Positions 32,483 through 45,310 are shown, numbered from the stretch's first letter. The stretch is DNA of 64,000 nt from Phellopilus nigrolimitatus (GCA_021029095.1 JAJOHG010000014.1:248001-312000), one strand, 5' to 3'. The notes: a model not told the origin generated them from the sequence alone. Program-made: numbers and translations.

Positions 32483-33257
32483 ACGATGAAATCCGGTCCC
32501 GCGCTCTCGTGATTGGAATGTTGGGCGGCAGTGAGTGGTACAATGATTATTCCTGTTCCGTCGTTTCAGCCCAGCGTTCCCTGTCTTTACGACACTGTGA
32601 AATCACGTCTCTCACGTACAGACCGCGGTAGTGGTCGATCCTTCGATCGCAACGTCTGAATTATTTATACATCCATACCATAGACCTCTAAAATGCAAGT
32701 CTAACTAAACATGATCACACCTAATTTATTTGAGCGATGGCACGGCATACCAAGGAAAATGGTCCTTTAGAAATAAAAGATAAAGACTTCTTTGAGGATT
32801 TAGGCTGTCATAATGACTGATGATGGAGCTGTTGCAGCATCCGCTGTGGTTCAGGCCACTATCTTCTTGACTAAGTCGATAGGATTGTCTGATCGGCTTT
32901 GGGACTTCTGCCGCCTTAATTGACGGCAAGAAGCGCTAGGACGGCAAACGGAACAATCCACGGACGCAGGAAGGCGTGTGGCAATGACAATGCAGTGAGA
33001 TTGCGTAGCATCAATTCGATCGCTTTTTTGATTTGTAAGCTGTTGAGAACAAAGGAGATGATTTGTCACACGTGACGTGTAGTGACAATTTAGTGACCGC
33101 CCGGTAACTGCCTTGCTGGCAGCTTCAAACCCCAACTTGAACACCGTGCGCGAACAGACTGTTCACTTGTGCGCCATCGTAAGTCTGCGTTATCTTCCTA
33201 ACTTCTGCGGATATGTGCTGAAAAAGTTCCTTCTCTTCATAGCGAAATTCCTAGGTG
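32483..33257. other. Intergenic with repeat copy
   Basis: No gene seen apart from the dispersed repeat at 33,054-33,098. The F-box promoter should lie at its 3' end. Confidence 0.5.
33054..33098 (+). repeat. Dispersed 46-bp repeat, copy 2
   Basis: Matches 26,567-26,612. It contains GTCACACGTGACGT and GTGACAATTTAGTGACC. Confidence 0.6.
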
Positions 33258-34490
33258 ATGTCCAAGAAGAGCTTCAAAGGCCCCTTCCCCCCAGAAATCC
33301 TGCTCGAGATCTTCTCCGCCTTTTCACTCGTCGAATGGGGCATGGATAGCATAGATCACCCATGGGATCCGTTTTGCGTGGGATTCGTTCAAATAGACCG
33401 TTTTAATCGCGCAAACATCTCAACAAAGCACTCGCTTTCGCTCGTATCGAAGCAGTTCAATGTCCTCACGAAAAAGCTCCTATACGAATATGTATGTATC
33501 CGTGACGCATACCCGAGCGGCTCCGGGAGGTCCAAAGAAAACACTCTGAAGTCCTTCTTTGACTCTGTCGAGCTGTATACAAAGAGGTTGGATATCATTC
33601 GGCACCCAAAACGCAGATATGATCGGGATGGAAAGCTGTTGCTTTTCCCTCAGGCACCCGAACCTGGAAGCAGAGAAACACTCTTCCACCTTGCGCACGA
33701 ACTCCTATGGAAGATAGGCCCCTGGAAACTCGAACACCTTCGCGTTGCACTTCCCTCCTACCCTTTTAAGTGGGATCCTTCTCTCCCAGATTACTGCTCC
33801 AAGCTCAAGGTATTCAGTTGGGAATTCGAACCGCTATTCGATGCAAGGAAGTTCATTGGCTACTATGCATCGAATCTGCACGTATTGGATCTTACCTCTG
33901 ACTCTGATGAAGAGAGTAGAATATACTTCGCAAACACGGAATTTCCCAATCTGCACACCCTCCGCTTGTCCAACTCCAAAATGATGAGGACATTCTTAAA
34001 ACTCGAGCTTCCTTCATTGCGCGTGGCCGATATTGGTGTTACATATATTGATCCATATAATGCATATCCATTCCCGGATGAAAAGGCAATTTTTGTCGCG
34101 TTCGTCGAGAAATATGGCAGAAATCTCACGATACTCGCTCTACGCGATTTCTCGGACAGGCTCACCGACGCGATAGGACTCGATGCGTTACCAAACCTTT
34201 GCGAATTGGCGCTCCTGACAGAGAAACTCGATTTAAAATGGCTCAAGGAGGACGTGGTGCTGAAAATAACGCGCTTCAGTTTAATTGGCAGTATAATGGC
34301 CGTAAATGAAGATGCAGATGTCCTGCTCAAGTGCCAATGGATCTCCGACAAGGTTTCCGGCCAACTTTCCGGGCTGAAAAGCGTTCTTTTCATGGAACGC
34401 AATCTGGATTACGGGCTTGAGGACGAGACGGTTTTTGAGATGGAGCGGATTTTGGGGCAAGTTAACGTCGAACTGGAGTGGATGTTATAG
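33258..34490 (+). CDS. F-box protein
   Basis: Single exon, 410 aa. The N-terminus MSKKSFKGPFPPEILLEIFS is F-box-like. TKHSLSLVSKQFNVLTKKLLYE (about residues 56-77) matches the same region of the 20,219-21,766 gene, so the two are family members separated by 11 kb. The body is Leu-rich (HVLDLTSDS, LHTLRLSNS). The ATG at 33258 follows an in-frame GTG. An upstream exon cannot be excluded because CTAG sits just before. Probable SCF substrate adaptor. Confidence 0.8.
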   Translation: MSKKSFKGPFPPEILLEIFSAFSLVEWGMDSIDHPWDPFCVGFVQIDRFNRANISTKHSLSLVSKQFNVLTKKLLYEYVCIRDAYPSGSGRSKENTLKSFFDSVELYTKRLDIIRHPKRRYDRDGKLLLFPQAPEPGSRETLFHLAHELLWKIGPWKLEHLRVALPSYPFKWDPSLPDYCSKLKVFSWEFEPLFDARKFIGYYASNLHVLDLTSDSDEESRIYFANTEFPNLHTLRLSNSKMMRTFLKLELPSLRVADIGVTYIDPYNAYPFPDEKAIFVAFVEKYGRNLTILALRDFSDRLTDAIGLDALPNLCELALLTEKLDLKWLKEDVVLKITRFSLIGSIMAVNEDADVLLKCQWISDKVSGQLSGLKSVLFMERNLDYGLEDETVFEMERILGQVNVELEWML

Positions 34491-35229
34491 TGATGTCATT
34501 TTTTTCATTGACCACATCTGCAAAGAACGGACACCAGCTCTTTTCGCCACTTTCGCGCGTACATCTGAGTTTTCCTCTGCTCCTTCATCTTTCCTCTAGA
34601 CAATTGCACACACGGCATCCGTATTGTACTCGCTCTTCCGTCGAACACCTACCTCGCACACGCAAACCAGTATTGAGCTCGTAAAGAGCTTTGTTTGCGC
34701 TAACGACTGTCATGTAGTAGATAGGAGACGCACGTCGAAAAGCAGTCTTCTAAATGGTTGGAAAATCAAGCGTATGTTCATATGCAACAGAATGACACGA
34801 AAGACAATCCATCGTCGTGGTATGTACATCAGGATATAGAAGTGAAATACGGAAGAGATAAATTCGGACTAGATAAAACAGTACTACATGGTACCAGCGT
34901 TCGTGCGTGAATGAGAGCGTACAAGATACCGACAATGATCATCACAGATAGATTTTGGCAATGAGCTGCTCGAGAATCAATGATAAAAAAGAAATAATGA
35001 TGAGATGCAGAGGAGGGTGTGTATGTGCGGTTCGTTGAAACTATTAACGAGCATCGATGTCCGTCACCGATGCCGAGCCGTGTCTATCATAAAATGCAGT
35101 CATAACGATCATGTCAACCGTGCGAAGATAAATAGGAGACAAAAGATAAGGTCGTCCAGGATGAAATCGAATCGAGATGTGTTCGCGAGTCAGATTAGGC
35201 GGAGAAACCACGAAAAAGACTTTTGAAGG
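34491..35229. other. Intergenic, convergent 3' regions
   Basis: AT-richer than the genes. No gene, RNA or repeat recognised. Confidence 0.5.
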
Positions 35230-38200
35230 CTAGACATGCACGCGTGTGGGAAACTGATACCCACACTTCAGCAACGTTGCAGACGTGGGGGTCTCGGCGT
35301 CGGGGCTGAGCTCACACGGACTTGATGGCATCGTCGGCGTAGTCGCGCGGTGGCCCATACTCGCGTGAAACGAGCCCTTGAAGAAAGAGAACGCGTCAAT
35401 AGATGATGAAGAAGGCGATGACAGCAATCCTTCGACGCTCGACGCGGAGTGCGAGCGCCGTATGTCCGTAGAGATGTCAAGTAACCCCTCGTGGCCCGTA
35501 TAGAAGCAAAACCTGGACGATTGCAGGAGTCAGTATTCGTGGTAAAATGGAGGCAATGCAAGAAGAAAAAACGGAAAACGCACTTGTCCAGGAAAACGCT
35601 GTAGCTGCTCGAGTCCATCGAGGCACTGTCTGGGAACGCCGAGCCTGTTTGAACCATTGGAGAGAGCATCGAGAAGTCTGGCGGAGACGACGGCGACGGC
35701 GTCATTGTCGGAGACGACTCGGACATGGACGTAACCGACGGCGTTGACGCATCGCTGTCTCCGGTGTCGTGCATGAGCCCGTGCGGCACTTGACCCCACG
35801 GATGAGGCGCGACGATCCCAAGGCCAGCGTCGGTGGGTCCGCTTAGCGGGGGAAACGAATGACAGCGCCCGGGTGATGTAGGCGGCGGGTGTTCGGACCT
35901 CGGCGTTTCAGTAAATGAAGAACCTTGAGACGGCTGGAAGAAGACGTCTGCATCCGATAACGAGCGATGCGACGTGTGCGAGCCAGGCGTACCAGGAGGC
36001 GTCAGGCGCACCTTGCCAAATCCGATACTAGACGGCCTGTCTGCATATCCGCTCGACCAGGTGTCAAAATACGACGAGCGGTAGTGCTTGCGGGCGTTCC
36101 CATGCGCTACGGAACTCGAAACGTCGTTCGGACCACAGTGGGGGAAGGGACGATCCTCAGAAGCCCTCGCGTCAAGCTCCGCAGAGAAGCCGGTGCGCGA
36201 CCCACAAAACTTCGCCGAGTCCATATCATCCAACGAGCCCAGGTCGCGTGGCGAACCGCGCCCGCGCCCACGTGCGTTGGTGAAGTCCAAATTATGGCTC
36301 TCAAATGACCGCGCTTTCGAGTAAACGCCCGTCGAGGCCATCGACGGTTTATTGAGGGGCACCGCGTTCTTATCCGTCGGCCACGGGAGCGCCGAGCGCC
36401 GTGGGTACACGCCGCTGCGTGCCTGGCTGTGGCCCGCCCATGTAAGCGCATGCTCGAATGACGGCTTCCATGCGGTGCGGTTCTTCAACGACGCTCCGAG
36501 GTCGTATCGCGATGCGAGTGGGTCCGCAGCCTTCTTCGCGGGCGACGCGGTGTCTTCACTGTCCTTCACATTCTGTCCGGCCTTCCAGTGACCACCTTGT
36601 CCAGCGTGCCATACAGGCTCACGCCTAGCGCACTCGACTTTCCGTCGCCCACCGATGTCGACCCAAACGAATCCTTCTTCTCGCTCACCCCGGCCTTGCT
36701 CGTGTCCAAACGCGCAGCGACGACAGCTGATCCGGTGAGCGTGAGCCCGGTTGGCGTGCGCCGCTCGAACACCGTACGGTAGTTCTGGCCACCATTGTTG
36801 TCCCACATCTCGCTCCCCGCAGCGCGGTATCGGACCGCAAGCACGAGCGTCTTCTCGTCGATGCGCAGCAGCATGTCCGCCAGCCGTATTGAGAATGCGA
36901 AGCGGTCGTACGCGGGGCCCTGGTCCTTCAACTCGATGATCCGCGTCGAAGAGTCCGAGCAGATACTTGCACTCGGAGCAGCGGGGAAGAAACCCGCACT
37001 CGGTGACGGCGGTGCACACGACTCCGCCCAACGTGCAAGGACCTCGCTTGTTGTCTGCCACCCGTCGAACGTGAAGCGCACCGCAACATTCTTTTCAAAG
37101 GCGATATTTCGCACCCGCACGGTGCCCTGCACGCTCGACGCGTCATCCGCGAGATGGAGGCCTTCGAGGAGCACGTCCTTGTCGCACACTTCCGAACCAC
37201 CAAGGCGCGCAGGCATATTCAGCACGCGCATCATCAGCACCCGCCGCACCGCCGCCTCTTCGTCGCTCGTTGCCCCACCGGGCACGAGTCTTCTTTGCTT
37301 CGGGCGTGCCGGCCACGCCGCGCCGCTCCACTCGGTCCCGGAATCGCCCTCACCACTGCTCATCGTGTCGTCGAATATCGGGCTCCCATCCCGGCTCACC
37401 GCCGCAGGCTTCTGCTCCGCGACAAACAAACGCACGTGCTCGAGCTGCGCGTCGAAGTGCACCATCTTGACTCCCGCGGCCTGCGGCGTCGCCGGCGCGC
37501 TAACGCTCGGCGAGAGTAGCGGGATTGACGCAAGGTCAGAAAGCGAGAGCGTCGGGCGGTGCCGCGATGCGGACGCGGAACGACACTTGAGTGACGACTT
37601 GAGGATCTCGCCCGACTTCTTGCGGATCAGCGGCATGCTGCTTGCGGATGCAGACTCGGATAGCGTCCGCGGCGGCGTGGATGGAAGCATGGGCATGTCT
37701 GAACCAACCGGTGTCGCCGCACGCGGTGAACAAGACGAACTGCGTTGTGCAAAGGAGGTGCGTCGTCCTATGTTTCCATCATTTTTCGAATGCATACCTC
37801 CTTGAGATACCATGCCTGCGATATCAATGCGTAGCGACGCCGCTTTTCTCCGCCTTTCCGCGAGCCCTTTCTCTTCCGAAGGTGGGGTGGAGGCTGGGGT
37901 CGTATTTGGTGTCGGTGTGGCAATCGCAACGCCTAGTGGCGGACTAGGAGGGTTCGACGACGGAAATGCAACTGTCGACGTCTCATCCCGAAGTACGAGG
38001 TGCACATTCTGTTTCAGACGCAGAAAGAAGAGTTTAGGATCATGAAAGAAATATCTATACTTTGGAGATACTTACCACGAGTTCGCCCTCTGCCTCGTCC
38101 TCTTCTTCAAACACGAGCCCTCCTCTCCTGCGCGCGCCCTCCCTGCCGCGGCCTCTCCGCGCACGAGGCGCAATACCAGGTATGCTTGAACTTGTTCGAT

Positions 38201-39191
38201 CCACAGAGGACGCCGCAGCTGACAGACGCGTCTCACTAGTCTCTGTAGACGCAAAAACCTGCGCCGGGCTCGTCAGGTCCCCTTCTGACGCCTTGCGCTC
38301 GCGCGCAACGCTCGCTGGCGTCGGCGTCGCGCACTCCGAGCCGGAATCCGAGTGGTCGTGGTCCGCGTGGCTCTCTTCTGCAGGCGTCGGAAAAGTAAAA
38401 GAGTAGGATGTGGGAGAAGCAACGAGGGGGCTCTTTTTTTCAGCGCTAACGAGTCGCTTACGGGCTGCCCGTTCATCCACGTCCAGATGCGTGTCCTCTT
38501 TCGCCTTCGACTTCTTTGGCTTCCCTGCCGTCTGCTCTTCCTCGCTTCCGCTTCCGCTCCCACCGTCCTCTTCGCCTCCGAGCACAAATCGCGAGCGCCC
38601 GCGGCCACGCGCCGCGGACGGAGAAACAACCGTCGTTGCAGACGCCTCCGGGACAGACGACGCAGGCGACATGGACAAAGAGCCCCCGCCACGCCGCCGC
38701 GGGATATGTGGCAACCCACGGCCCGCCGCATTTGCGTACCGGATTGTGCTCGGAACAGCGGGCGCGACGCTCGGCGCGGACGCCGTGCGGCGTATGGGCA
38801 TCGCCTGGCGGGTCTCCTGGTCGGTTAAACTTGAAGAGGATGCCACGGATGGCGGGGAAAAGGAGGGGGGCGGGGGGCGGGACAGCACCGCGGACCCCGT
38901 ATACGGCCGCGCGCAGCTGTCCGAGTGCGCCTTCGCGAGCGGTGGCGGCGGATAGATGTAGCCCATGCCGAGAGACCTCGGACCCGGCTGCGCGTTGAAC
39001 GCGCTAGAAGAAGCAAGTGGCGGTGACGCGGGAAGCGCAAGAGGGGTGAAGGGCGTGTGCGCGGGGACGGGCGCGGGCCTGGACAATGCGATTGAGAGCG
39101 GGGTTGGGACCGGCCGGCTAGAGGACGGAGAGGCCGGGAGGAAGGTTGATACGGAAGAGCCTGTCGCTGCTGAAGGGATGACGTACGGCAT
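35230..39191 (-). CDS. Glycogen-targeting PP1 regulatory subunit (CBM21)
   Basis: Exons: complement(35230..35512, 35584..36572, 36623..38008, 38076..39191), 3,774 nt, 1,257 aa; phases close. The PP1-docking RVxF motif appears as KMVHF near residue 550. A CBM21 carbohydrate-binding domain follows at about 665-790 (VRVRNIAFEKNVAVRF, WDNNGGQNYR). Most of the rest is Ser/Pro-rich and disordered, including a basic RGRGREGARR patch in exon 1. Like yeast Gac1/Pig2, it should bring PP1 to glycogen to activate glycogen synthase. The frame stays open upstream of the chosen ATG to 39626, so the N-terminus could be longer; MPYVIPS at 39191 is a conservative choice. The 50-nt intron 36573-36622 repairs an apparent frameshift. 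Confidence 0.87.
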
Positions 39192-42025
39192 GTCGATAGC
39201 TGTCTCTGCCTTTGTTTTTTCTGTTTCTGGTTCCCGGCGTATTTGTTCCGTTTCGTCACGGATACGGGCAAGGTCGAAGTCGCCACGCGGTGCTGCACTT
39301 GCTGAAGGGATACCTAGAAACGCAGAGGCGCTGTACGTGAGTTCTGCGACACAAGACCCAAGAGCAGAAAGAGTAGTAAAAAATCCAGAGAAGAAAGAGA
39401 AAACGACAGAGAAATTCAAATACGCGGCGAACCAACGAATGAAGGAAAGCGAGGACTGTGGTGGACACTGAATTTCAGATGCAGACACAGAGGACTCGAT
39501 GAGGCGGAGGATATGTGCTGTACTGCTGCTGCGAATTAAGAACGCGCTCGGATCTTCGCCACCAGAAAAAAATGAAAAGAGATATAGAGGGAAAATGAAC
39601 CCAAGACGCGCCGAGAAAGTACCCATGCACGGCTTTTACGACCAGAAATAACGAGACCGACTGGGGATCGTATGGTTAAATAAATATAAATGTGGGTATG
39701 TGGCTGATGGCGAAAGAAAGGCAGCGAAGAATAGACAATGGATATAAAGAAGAGATGGGATAAAATGAACAAACGAGGATTGAGAAAGAGACAAAGGGAT
39801 AAAGGTGGCAGACGACGAGCTTGTCGAGTGGCTAACAGCAGCAGCACGGGATCGAGGACCGAAGGGTGAAATAAGCAAACGACTAATCAAGGCTCACCAG
39901 TTCAAATTGAAATCCGTCCACGCGGGTCGCCGTACGATGTCCCTCGTCGCAGTAGGAGCGAGGACAAAGAAACTAAGAATAAATGGGAATTTGCAGCGTT
40001 TTCAGTGGCGCCACGACTGTGAGAGAATAACCGGATTGTAGATGATATATGTGATGCCTTGATGAAAAATGGAACCTGCGGGCGCGAGCTCGAATCAGTA
40101 CGCTGGGCTGACAAGAAGCAGGTAGCTGCAGAAGAGGCGAAATAAAGCAGAAGGGAGGCTGGCAGGAGCAAGTACGAAGCAAAGGGGGATGAATGGTGCG
40201 GCAGGAGCGGGTAAAAGCGGAGGCATACAGATAAGAGGAATGCTGAAGACTGCGCCGACTAGTACGGACTAAGAAAAACAAATGGCCCCTCCACTTTGCA
40301 GCGCAGAGTAGCAAAGTTGACACGCCGCAAAGCAAACACGCACTGTAACTCCCGTGCCTATAGAAATAGCTAACGCCGGGGTGCCTTGGTTTGGGCCTGA
40401 TCGCGGGAGAACCCTGCGTCCAATTGACGTCGAAGCTGTCCTTTTTCTCGTCTGGAAGACGCGCTAAACACGTTATGTTGCGGAGGAAGCAGTATAGCGC
40501 GTCGAGGTCGTCGGAGAGGTCGTGCCGAGATGCAGATTTCGCAGAGGTGTCGCAGGGAAGCGTAGCCCAGTTAAGACAATACCGTACGGACGTACGGGAC
40601 AGATGGGGATAACGATGACCTATATAGCTGTGTCGTCGAGGGACGTCGCCGCGACGCGAGCAGGCGTCTGGAACGACGACGACGACGAGATGGAGGAGGA
40701 AGGGAGAGAATGCAAGGCCGTGGACAAGAGAAACCCGAGAGTGAACACACTTGCCGAGAATTCCGACCATTTTCCATATCGGGAAGTAGCAGCGACACAG
40801 CATTCTACAGGTGGGTGTAGAAATTGACGAACCACGTAAGCGATTATCGCCACCAAATAAGGAAGAAAAGTCTGTTATCTTCCTTTTTTGGCAGCGCCAA
40901 TCGCTTACGCGGTTCGTCAATTTCTACACCCACCTGTAAATTGGATTTAAGCGTTAATCTCAGGGTTCCTCGGTAAATGTGTCAAAAACCCTTATGCTGT
41001 CAAACTCGGTTCGGAACGAGTGTCTAGTTTTCCTTACTCTCCTTTTCTCTATTTTTCTCAAGACCTCCTCCTCCAAGTCCGAAAGTAATTGACAATTCTC
41101 AATACTTCTGTCGTTGTCCGGTCTCAAGTCTTTCCCCCTTTCTCCCGCGTCTCGTGATCTGCCTTATCGCCGCTACTCAGCTGTTCAGTTCTCGATCATT
41201 GAAACACTCGGTGGTGAGTAAACATTGATGATTTCGCCATCATGCGTGGAGTCATTGCACCAATCCTAGTCTCCTGCGTTCTAAAATGAGTAAGGAGAAC
41301 AAAGAGTAAAATGGACGTTGCTTGTCCGACGGCGCTATGATATTGCTAAGAGCTGGTGGGTCGTGAATTTGCTTTCGAGTCGCTGGTGCGCTCTTCCGAC
41401 TTGCAAGATGCTCCGGTTTCGGCGTCTCTTTGCATTCCCCATCGTGATGTCCCCTCTACCCAATGGGGACAATGCAGCCCTTACATACGATTTCTAATAT
41501 TAGTTTTTTTTTTTTTTTCGCCATGAAGACATCGCATGCCCACTTATCCCGTCTATCTGTGGGACCAATTCTTGTCCTGCAGAGCCACATGACTACCGAA
41601 GCTCGAGTAGAATAAGTCGCAGCTGGCGTCTCCCCGTATCACACGGTCGATGTTGCAGGTTTCATTGAGGCTGTCTCTCGTCTTGTGGCTGGCAGATACG
41701 ATACGAACGTGTCTGTTATCCTGTAATCACTCCGCGAAGCGTATGCTTCTCTAAGTCTCTTTCCCCGGATTTGCCCTCCGCATATATCCTTGCATCAGCG
41801 TAGTCTTGATCAGATCCTGGTGCCTCATATACATGCTCCGAGATCTCATCGCTATTCTATTGTCATCTTATCGCTCTGGACATTCATCAAGCCGCACACA
41901 GCGTGCTCCTTACATTGTGTAATGATGGCGAATATCCCAATCGGTCGCTTTTTCCATCGACCTTGAGCTATGTGCCTCAAACCTCGCTCACCTCGAAACA
42001 ACAGCTCTCACTCGCAACGCCCGCC
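39192..42025. other. Long divergent intergenic region
   Basis: Holds the promoters of the PP1-subunit and isochorismatase genes, a MITE (40,808-40,936) and a T run near 41,503-41,518. The long minus-strand frame at 39,973-40,920 runs into the MITE and has no recognisable domain. Confidence 0.55.
40808..40936. mobile_element. Tc1/mariner-like MITE (129 bp)
   Basis: Near-perfect hairpin. Terminal inverted repeats begin CAGGTGGGTGTAGAAATTGA and run for about 60 bp, with only a few bases between the arms. It is flanked by TA on both sides (40,806-40,807 and 40,937-40,938), the hallmark of Tc1/mariner insertion. There is no coding capacity, so it needs a transposase in trans. Confidence 0.9.
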
Positions 42026-42643
42026 ATGACCGACTCCGTGCCCAGCGGAAACGGCACCAGCTTCGCCGCGCACCCGCGCACCGTCCTCCTCCTCATCGAC
42101 GTCCAGGTCAACATGCTCGCGCCGGGAACGGGCGTGCCCAACGCCGCCGCCGTCCGCGCCAACGTCGCGCACGCGCTCCACTGCGCGCGCACCGCGCACA
42201 CGCCGCCGCGCATCGTGCACGTGCGCAACTGCGGCAGCGCGCCCGGCGACCCCGACGTGCCGGGCACGCCGGGCTGGCAGCTCGCGTACGCCGCCGCGGA
42301 GAGCGAGCCCGTGCTCGACAAGCTGGAGAACAACGCGTTCGCGGGCACGCCGCTCCCCGCGCTCGTCGACGCGCAGGCCGCGCTCGTCGTCGCCGGCATG
42401 CAGAGCGACTTCTGCATCCGCGCGACGTGCCGCGCCGCCCTCGCCCGCGGCAACACCGTCTTCCTCGTTGAGGGCGCCCACGCGACGTACGACCGCCCCG
42501 AGGAGGACAGCCCCGAGGGGCACATCACCGCCGCCCCTGCACACGTCGTCGAGAAGGAGAGCGAGAGCGAGCTCGAGAGGGCCGGCGTGTCCATCATCAA
42601 GGTCGAGGATCTCCCTCGCCTTTTTGAGGGTCTTAAACAATGA
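42026..42643 (+). CDS. Isochorismatase-like cysteine hydrolase
   Basis: Single exon, 205 aa. The Rossmann-like family core is visible: TVLLLIDVQVNML (catalytic Asp), LDKLENNAFAGTPL (catalytic Lys) and VAGMQSDFCIRATCRAAL (nucleophilic Cys). This D-K-C triad defines nicotinamidase/isochorismatase-type hydrolases acting on amides or vinyl ethers. The substrate cannot be assigned. The ATG at 42026 is chosen because upstream in-frame sequence is not family-like. The coding region is GC-rich compared with both flanks. Confidence 0.9.
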   Translation: MTDSVPSGNGTSFAAHPRTVLLLIDVQVNMLAPGTGVPNAAAVRANVAHALHCARTAHTPPRIVHVRNCGSAPGDPDVPGTPGWQLAYAAAESEPVLDKLENNAFAGTPLPALVDAQAALVVAGMQSDFCIRATCRAALARGNTVFLVEGAHATYDRPEEDSPEGHITAAPAHVVEKESESELERAGVSIIKVEDLPRLFEGLKQ

Positions 42644-45310
42644 TGGTCGGCGGAGAGTGATGTTCCCTCTGAGCGATCAAACGATCATAGGAATGTGGCT
42701 TGTAAATAGTGCTGAACATGGACGAGAGCAGGGCACGATTTCGGTTTACACATTACACCACATTCAGGACAAGCGCACAGCGGATATACTTGCACGCAAC
42801 TGTCAATCAGCCCTTACTCCAGAAAACTGTCATAAAATGGCACGGCGAAGGATTTCAGCCTGCACAGCCTTTATTTTATTTTATTTTCTTTGAAAATCAA
42901 ATACTTAAATTCCACTTGTTTAACATTTGGAAATAAATTAAACCGCTCCGACGACGTGCGAATACTGCTCCCTGTGGAAAATAATGGAAGCAGTATGTCT
43001 GTATATTTGTTTTGCATAAATAATGACTACCGTTGGCTACTAAAATCATTTGAATATTGAAAGACTTTCCCCCTTGGCCTCGGATAGCAGTTGGAATCCG
43101 CCAGTCACTCCGAGTTTGCTTTTTTCTGTGCGACGCGGAGACTTATGGTATTTGCTAACATGACCTACTGGGATTTGGAACTCCCCTCGATAAACGTGGT
43201 GACGATGACGTTCGCACTGGATGCCCGAGAAGACACAGATACGAAGCCACAAAGAAGGCGTACCCAATTCTTATAATCTTAATGCTGATTATATTCGAAG
43301 CTCTCGCGATTCCTCGAGTGTCGACTGGGATGGTGAACCTCTACATAGAAATTTCTTCAGAAATAAATAATTTGGGATGTTATAGACATGGATAGACAGA
43401 GACACCAAAACGTTCGATCCCATTGACCTCGGTGAAGACTCCAGTCAGAAAGACTGACATGTAAAGGGGGAAAGGACCAACTCGATTTGAAAAGCTGCTC
43501 CTGAGCGCGCCGATAAATGAAAATGAAAAGCAAAGAGGTAGTTGTGGGAGAAAGGTAAATATATTTCAAAGCAGGCCGAGCGTTTGTTCTGCAGTTTTTC
43601 CCATCACCAAGGTCGCCGATTTTCGAGCTTAGAAACTACCGGAATACAGCGGGAAAGAAAATTGGAGACTGACGCGCTTCCAGAAAGTGAGATGACCTTG
43701 AGGTAAAGAGCACCTCAGCTCGATGGCTAGCTAAATTTATCGGGCATTTGAGGTAGCTCAAGGTTGCGCTGCTTGGCAGCAACAAAGTGGCAATGCAAAA
43801 CCTCTAGTGGCGGACAATTCCGTGATGAAATCAAAATATAATGCTTTGGGATATTCTATAAATTTATCTTAAGGTATCTCAAGGTGAAGCTCGTCAAGAT
43901 GGTCGCTCAGAGACTCTGAGGTGATCAAGGTACTTACAAATTCACCTTGGGCTAATGGTACCTCTCCGTGAACGCGTCGGCCAAGTTAAACCCAGCGCGC
44001 GCGGCACGTGCCACGCGTGTGTTGTACTGACAGTGTCACTGACAGCGACACCGCCAGAACAGTCGCTTGATCGGCGACAAGACTTTGCATGAAACTATTA
44101 TGCTCGAGTTCAACGTTTAATAACCATTATTCTTGAGGCCTTCGATACGTTCGATCACAAACGGCTCACCGCGTTCATGGTCGTCTATTTTGCTTTTTCC
44201 GTCTTCCCCTGGCGATTGGCCATCAGCTCGCTTTTCCCATGGCATGCTAGGCTTCAATTCCTCCGGGAGACCGTGCACCTCATTTCCATCACCTAGCGCA
44301 AGGGTCTAGAACAAGACATACTGTACAAGGAGCACTGCGATCTTTTTTTGGCTATTCTGGCCACAACACCGTTATACCGCCGCCAGCCTTCACATGATCA
44401 CCCGCCCTGTACCACGTTTACAGCCCCTTCCATTCATCCGCACCCAGTGTGCACCTTTCATATTAGAAAACCGAGGAGCACGCCTCGCGGCTAGGCAGCA
44501 TGCTTATCGTGCGCTGGCCATCGTGTTTTCGCCGATAACGACGTGGTAAACTCGAGGCTGGTGTGCAGCTGCTTTGCGCACCTAGATATCTGGTGTATAA
44601 GAGGTATATTTGTACTCTTATAATAAGTGGTGAGACTGGCACCTCCAATCATGCAGCTCTACTTACACTATGTAGGTTTTCTTGAGGGCAACACGACCGG
44701 CCCACGGACTTGAAAGAACGGTCAAGTGACGCACGCATCGAGCATTGTGCTCCTTAGGTTTTTCCCCGCCTCTCGAGACAAAAGGTGCCTTCTGAGCCAA
44801 GTGAGCCCATCTCTCGTGTGTCAGAATGATTGATAACAGATGACACGTCCTAGAACGTTCGGATTCGTCTCCGTCTCAGCTTGGGTAGTGATCTCGGCGA
44901 AGATCGCCGCTCGCATTACGTTGCACAACTAAATGACTTGTTGTCGAATCAAATTCACATGGCTTAACGAGACCTGACGATTATTCGGAGATGAGAGCAA
45001 GAAAGAAGAAACGAGACAGCTCTTTCGCATTTGTTTCTTGGATTCACGTCGGTCCGATCGATAAATCCTCCAGATTTCTTCTACACGAGGATCACATTGA
45101 CGTCGGCGAGAATGTTCGCAGCTTTTTACCCCTTCTTTACGATACACTCGTGCTAGACGCAAGGCTTAGGAGTCAATGCCGTATCTTTCTTACTATAAAA
45201 TCAGTTTATCAAGTTGTCGATTCTCCGCTCGCTCCCTCCGTTTTCTTTCCAGTACTGTCTGCCTACTTGCAGGCTTCTCTTTTCGTCCTGGGTCCATCCT
45301 AGTACTTGGG
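42644..45310. other. Long intergenic region with an AAGGT-motif cluster
   Basis: No gene is supported over 2.7 kb. Between about 43,685 and 43,975 the core AAGGT/ACCTT recurs in CTCAAGGT, TGAGGTA, TTAAGGT and ATCAAGGT forms on both strands. This may be an old repeat or a binding-site cluster. Confidence 0.4.

Noticed and set aside
35268..37061. A single 597-codon gene on the minus strand
   Set aside because: Its upstream part is an out-of-frame shadow of the CBM21 exon. A 50-nt intron at 36,573-36,622 joins the real exons in phase.
39192..39626. N-terminal extension of the PP1 subunit to 39626
   Set aside because: The frame is open, but the extra part is hydrophobic and unlike the rest. It was not chosen, though it cannot be excluded.
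39973..40920. 315-codon minus-strand frame
   Set aside because: It runs into a MITE, has no recognisable domain and lies in the leader region of the PP1-subunit gene.
40808..40936. Small-RNA precursor hairpin
   Set aside because: TA flanks and a terminus shared with two other elements identify it as a MITE. Hairpin shape alone does not support an RNA gene.
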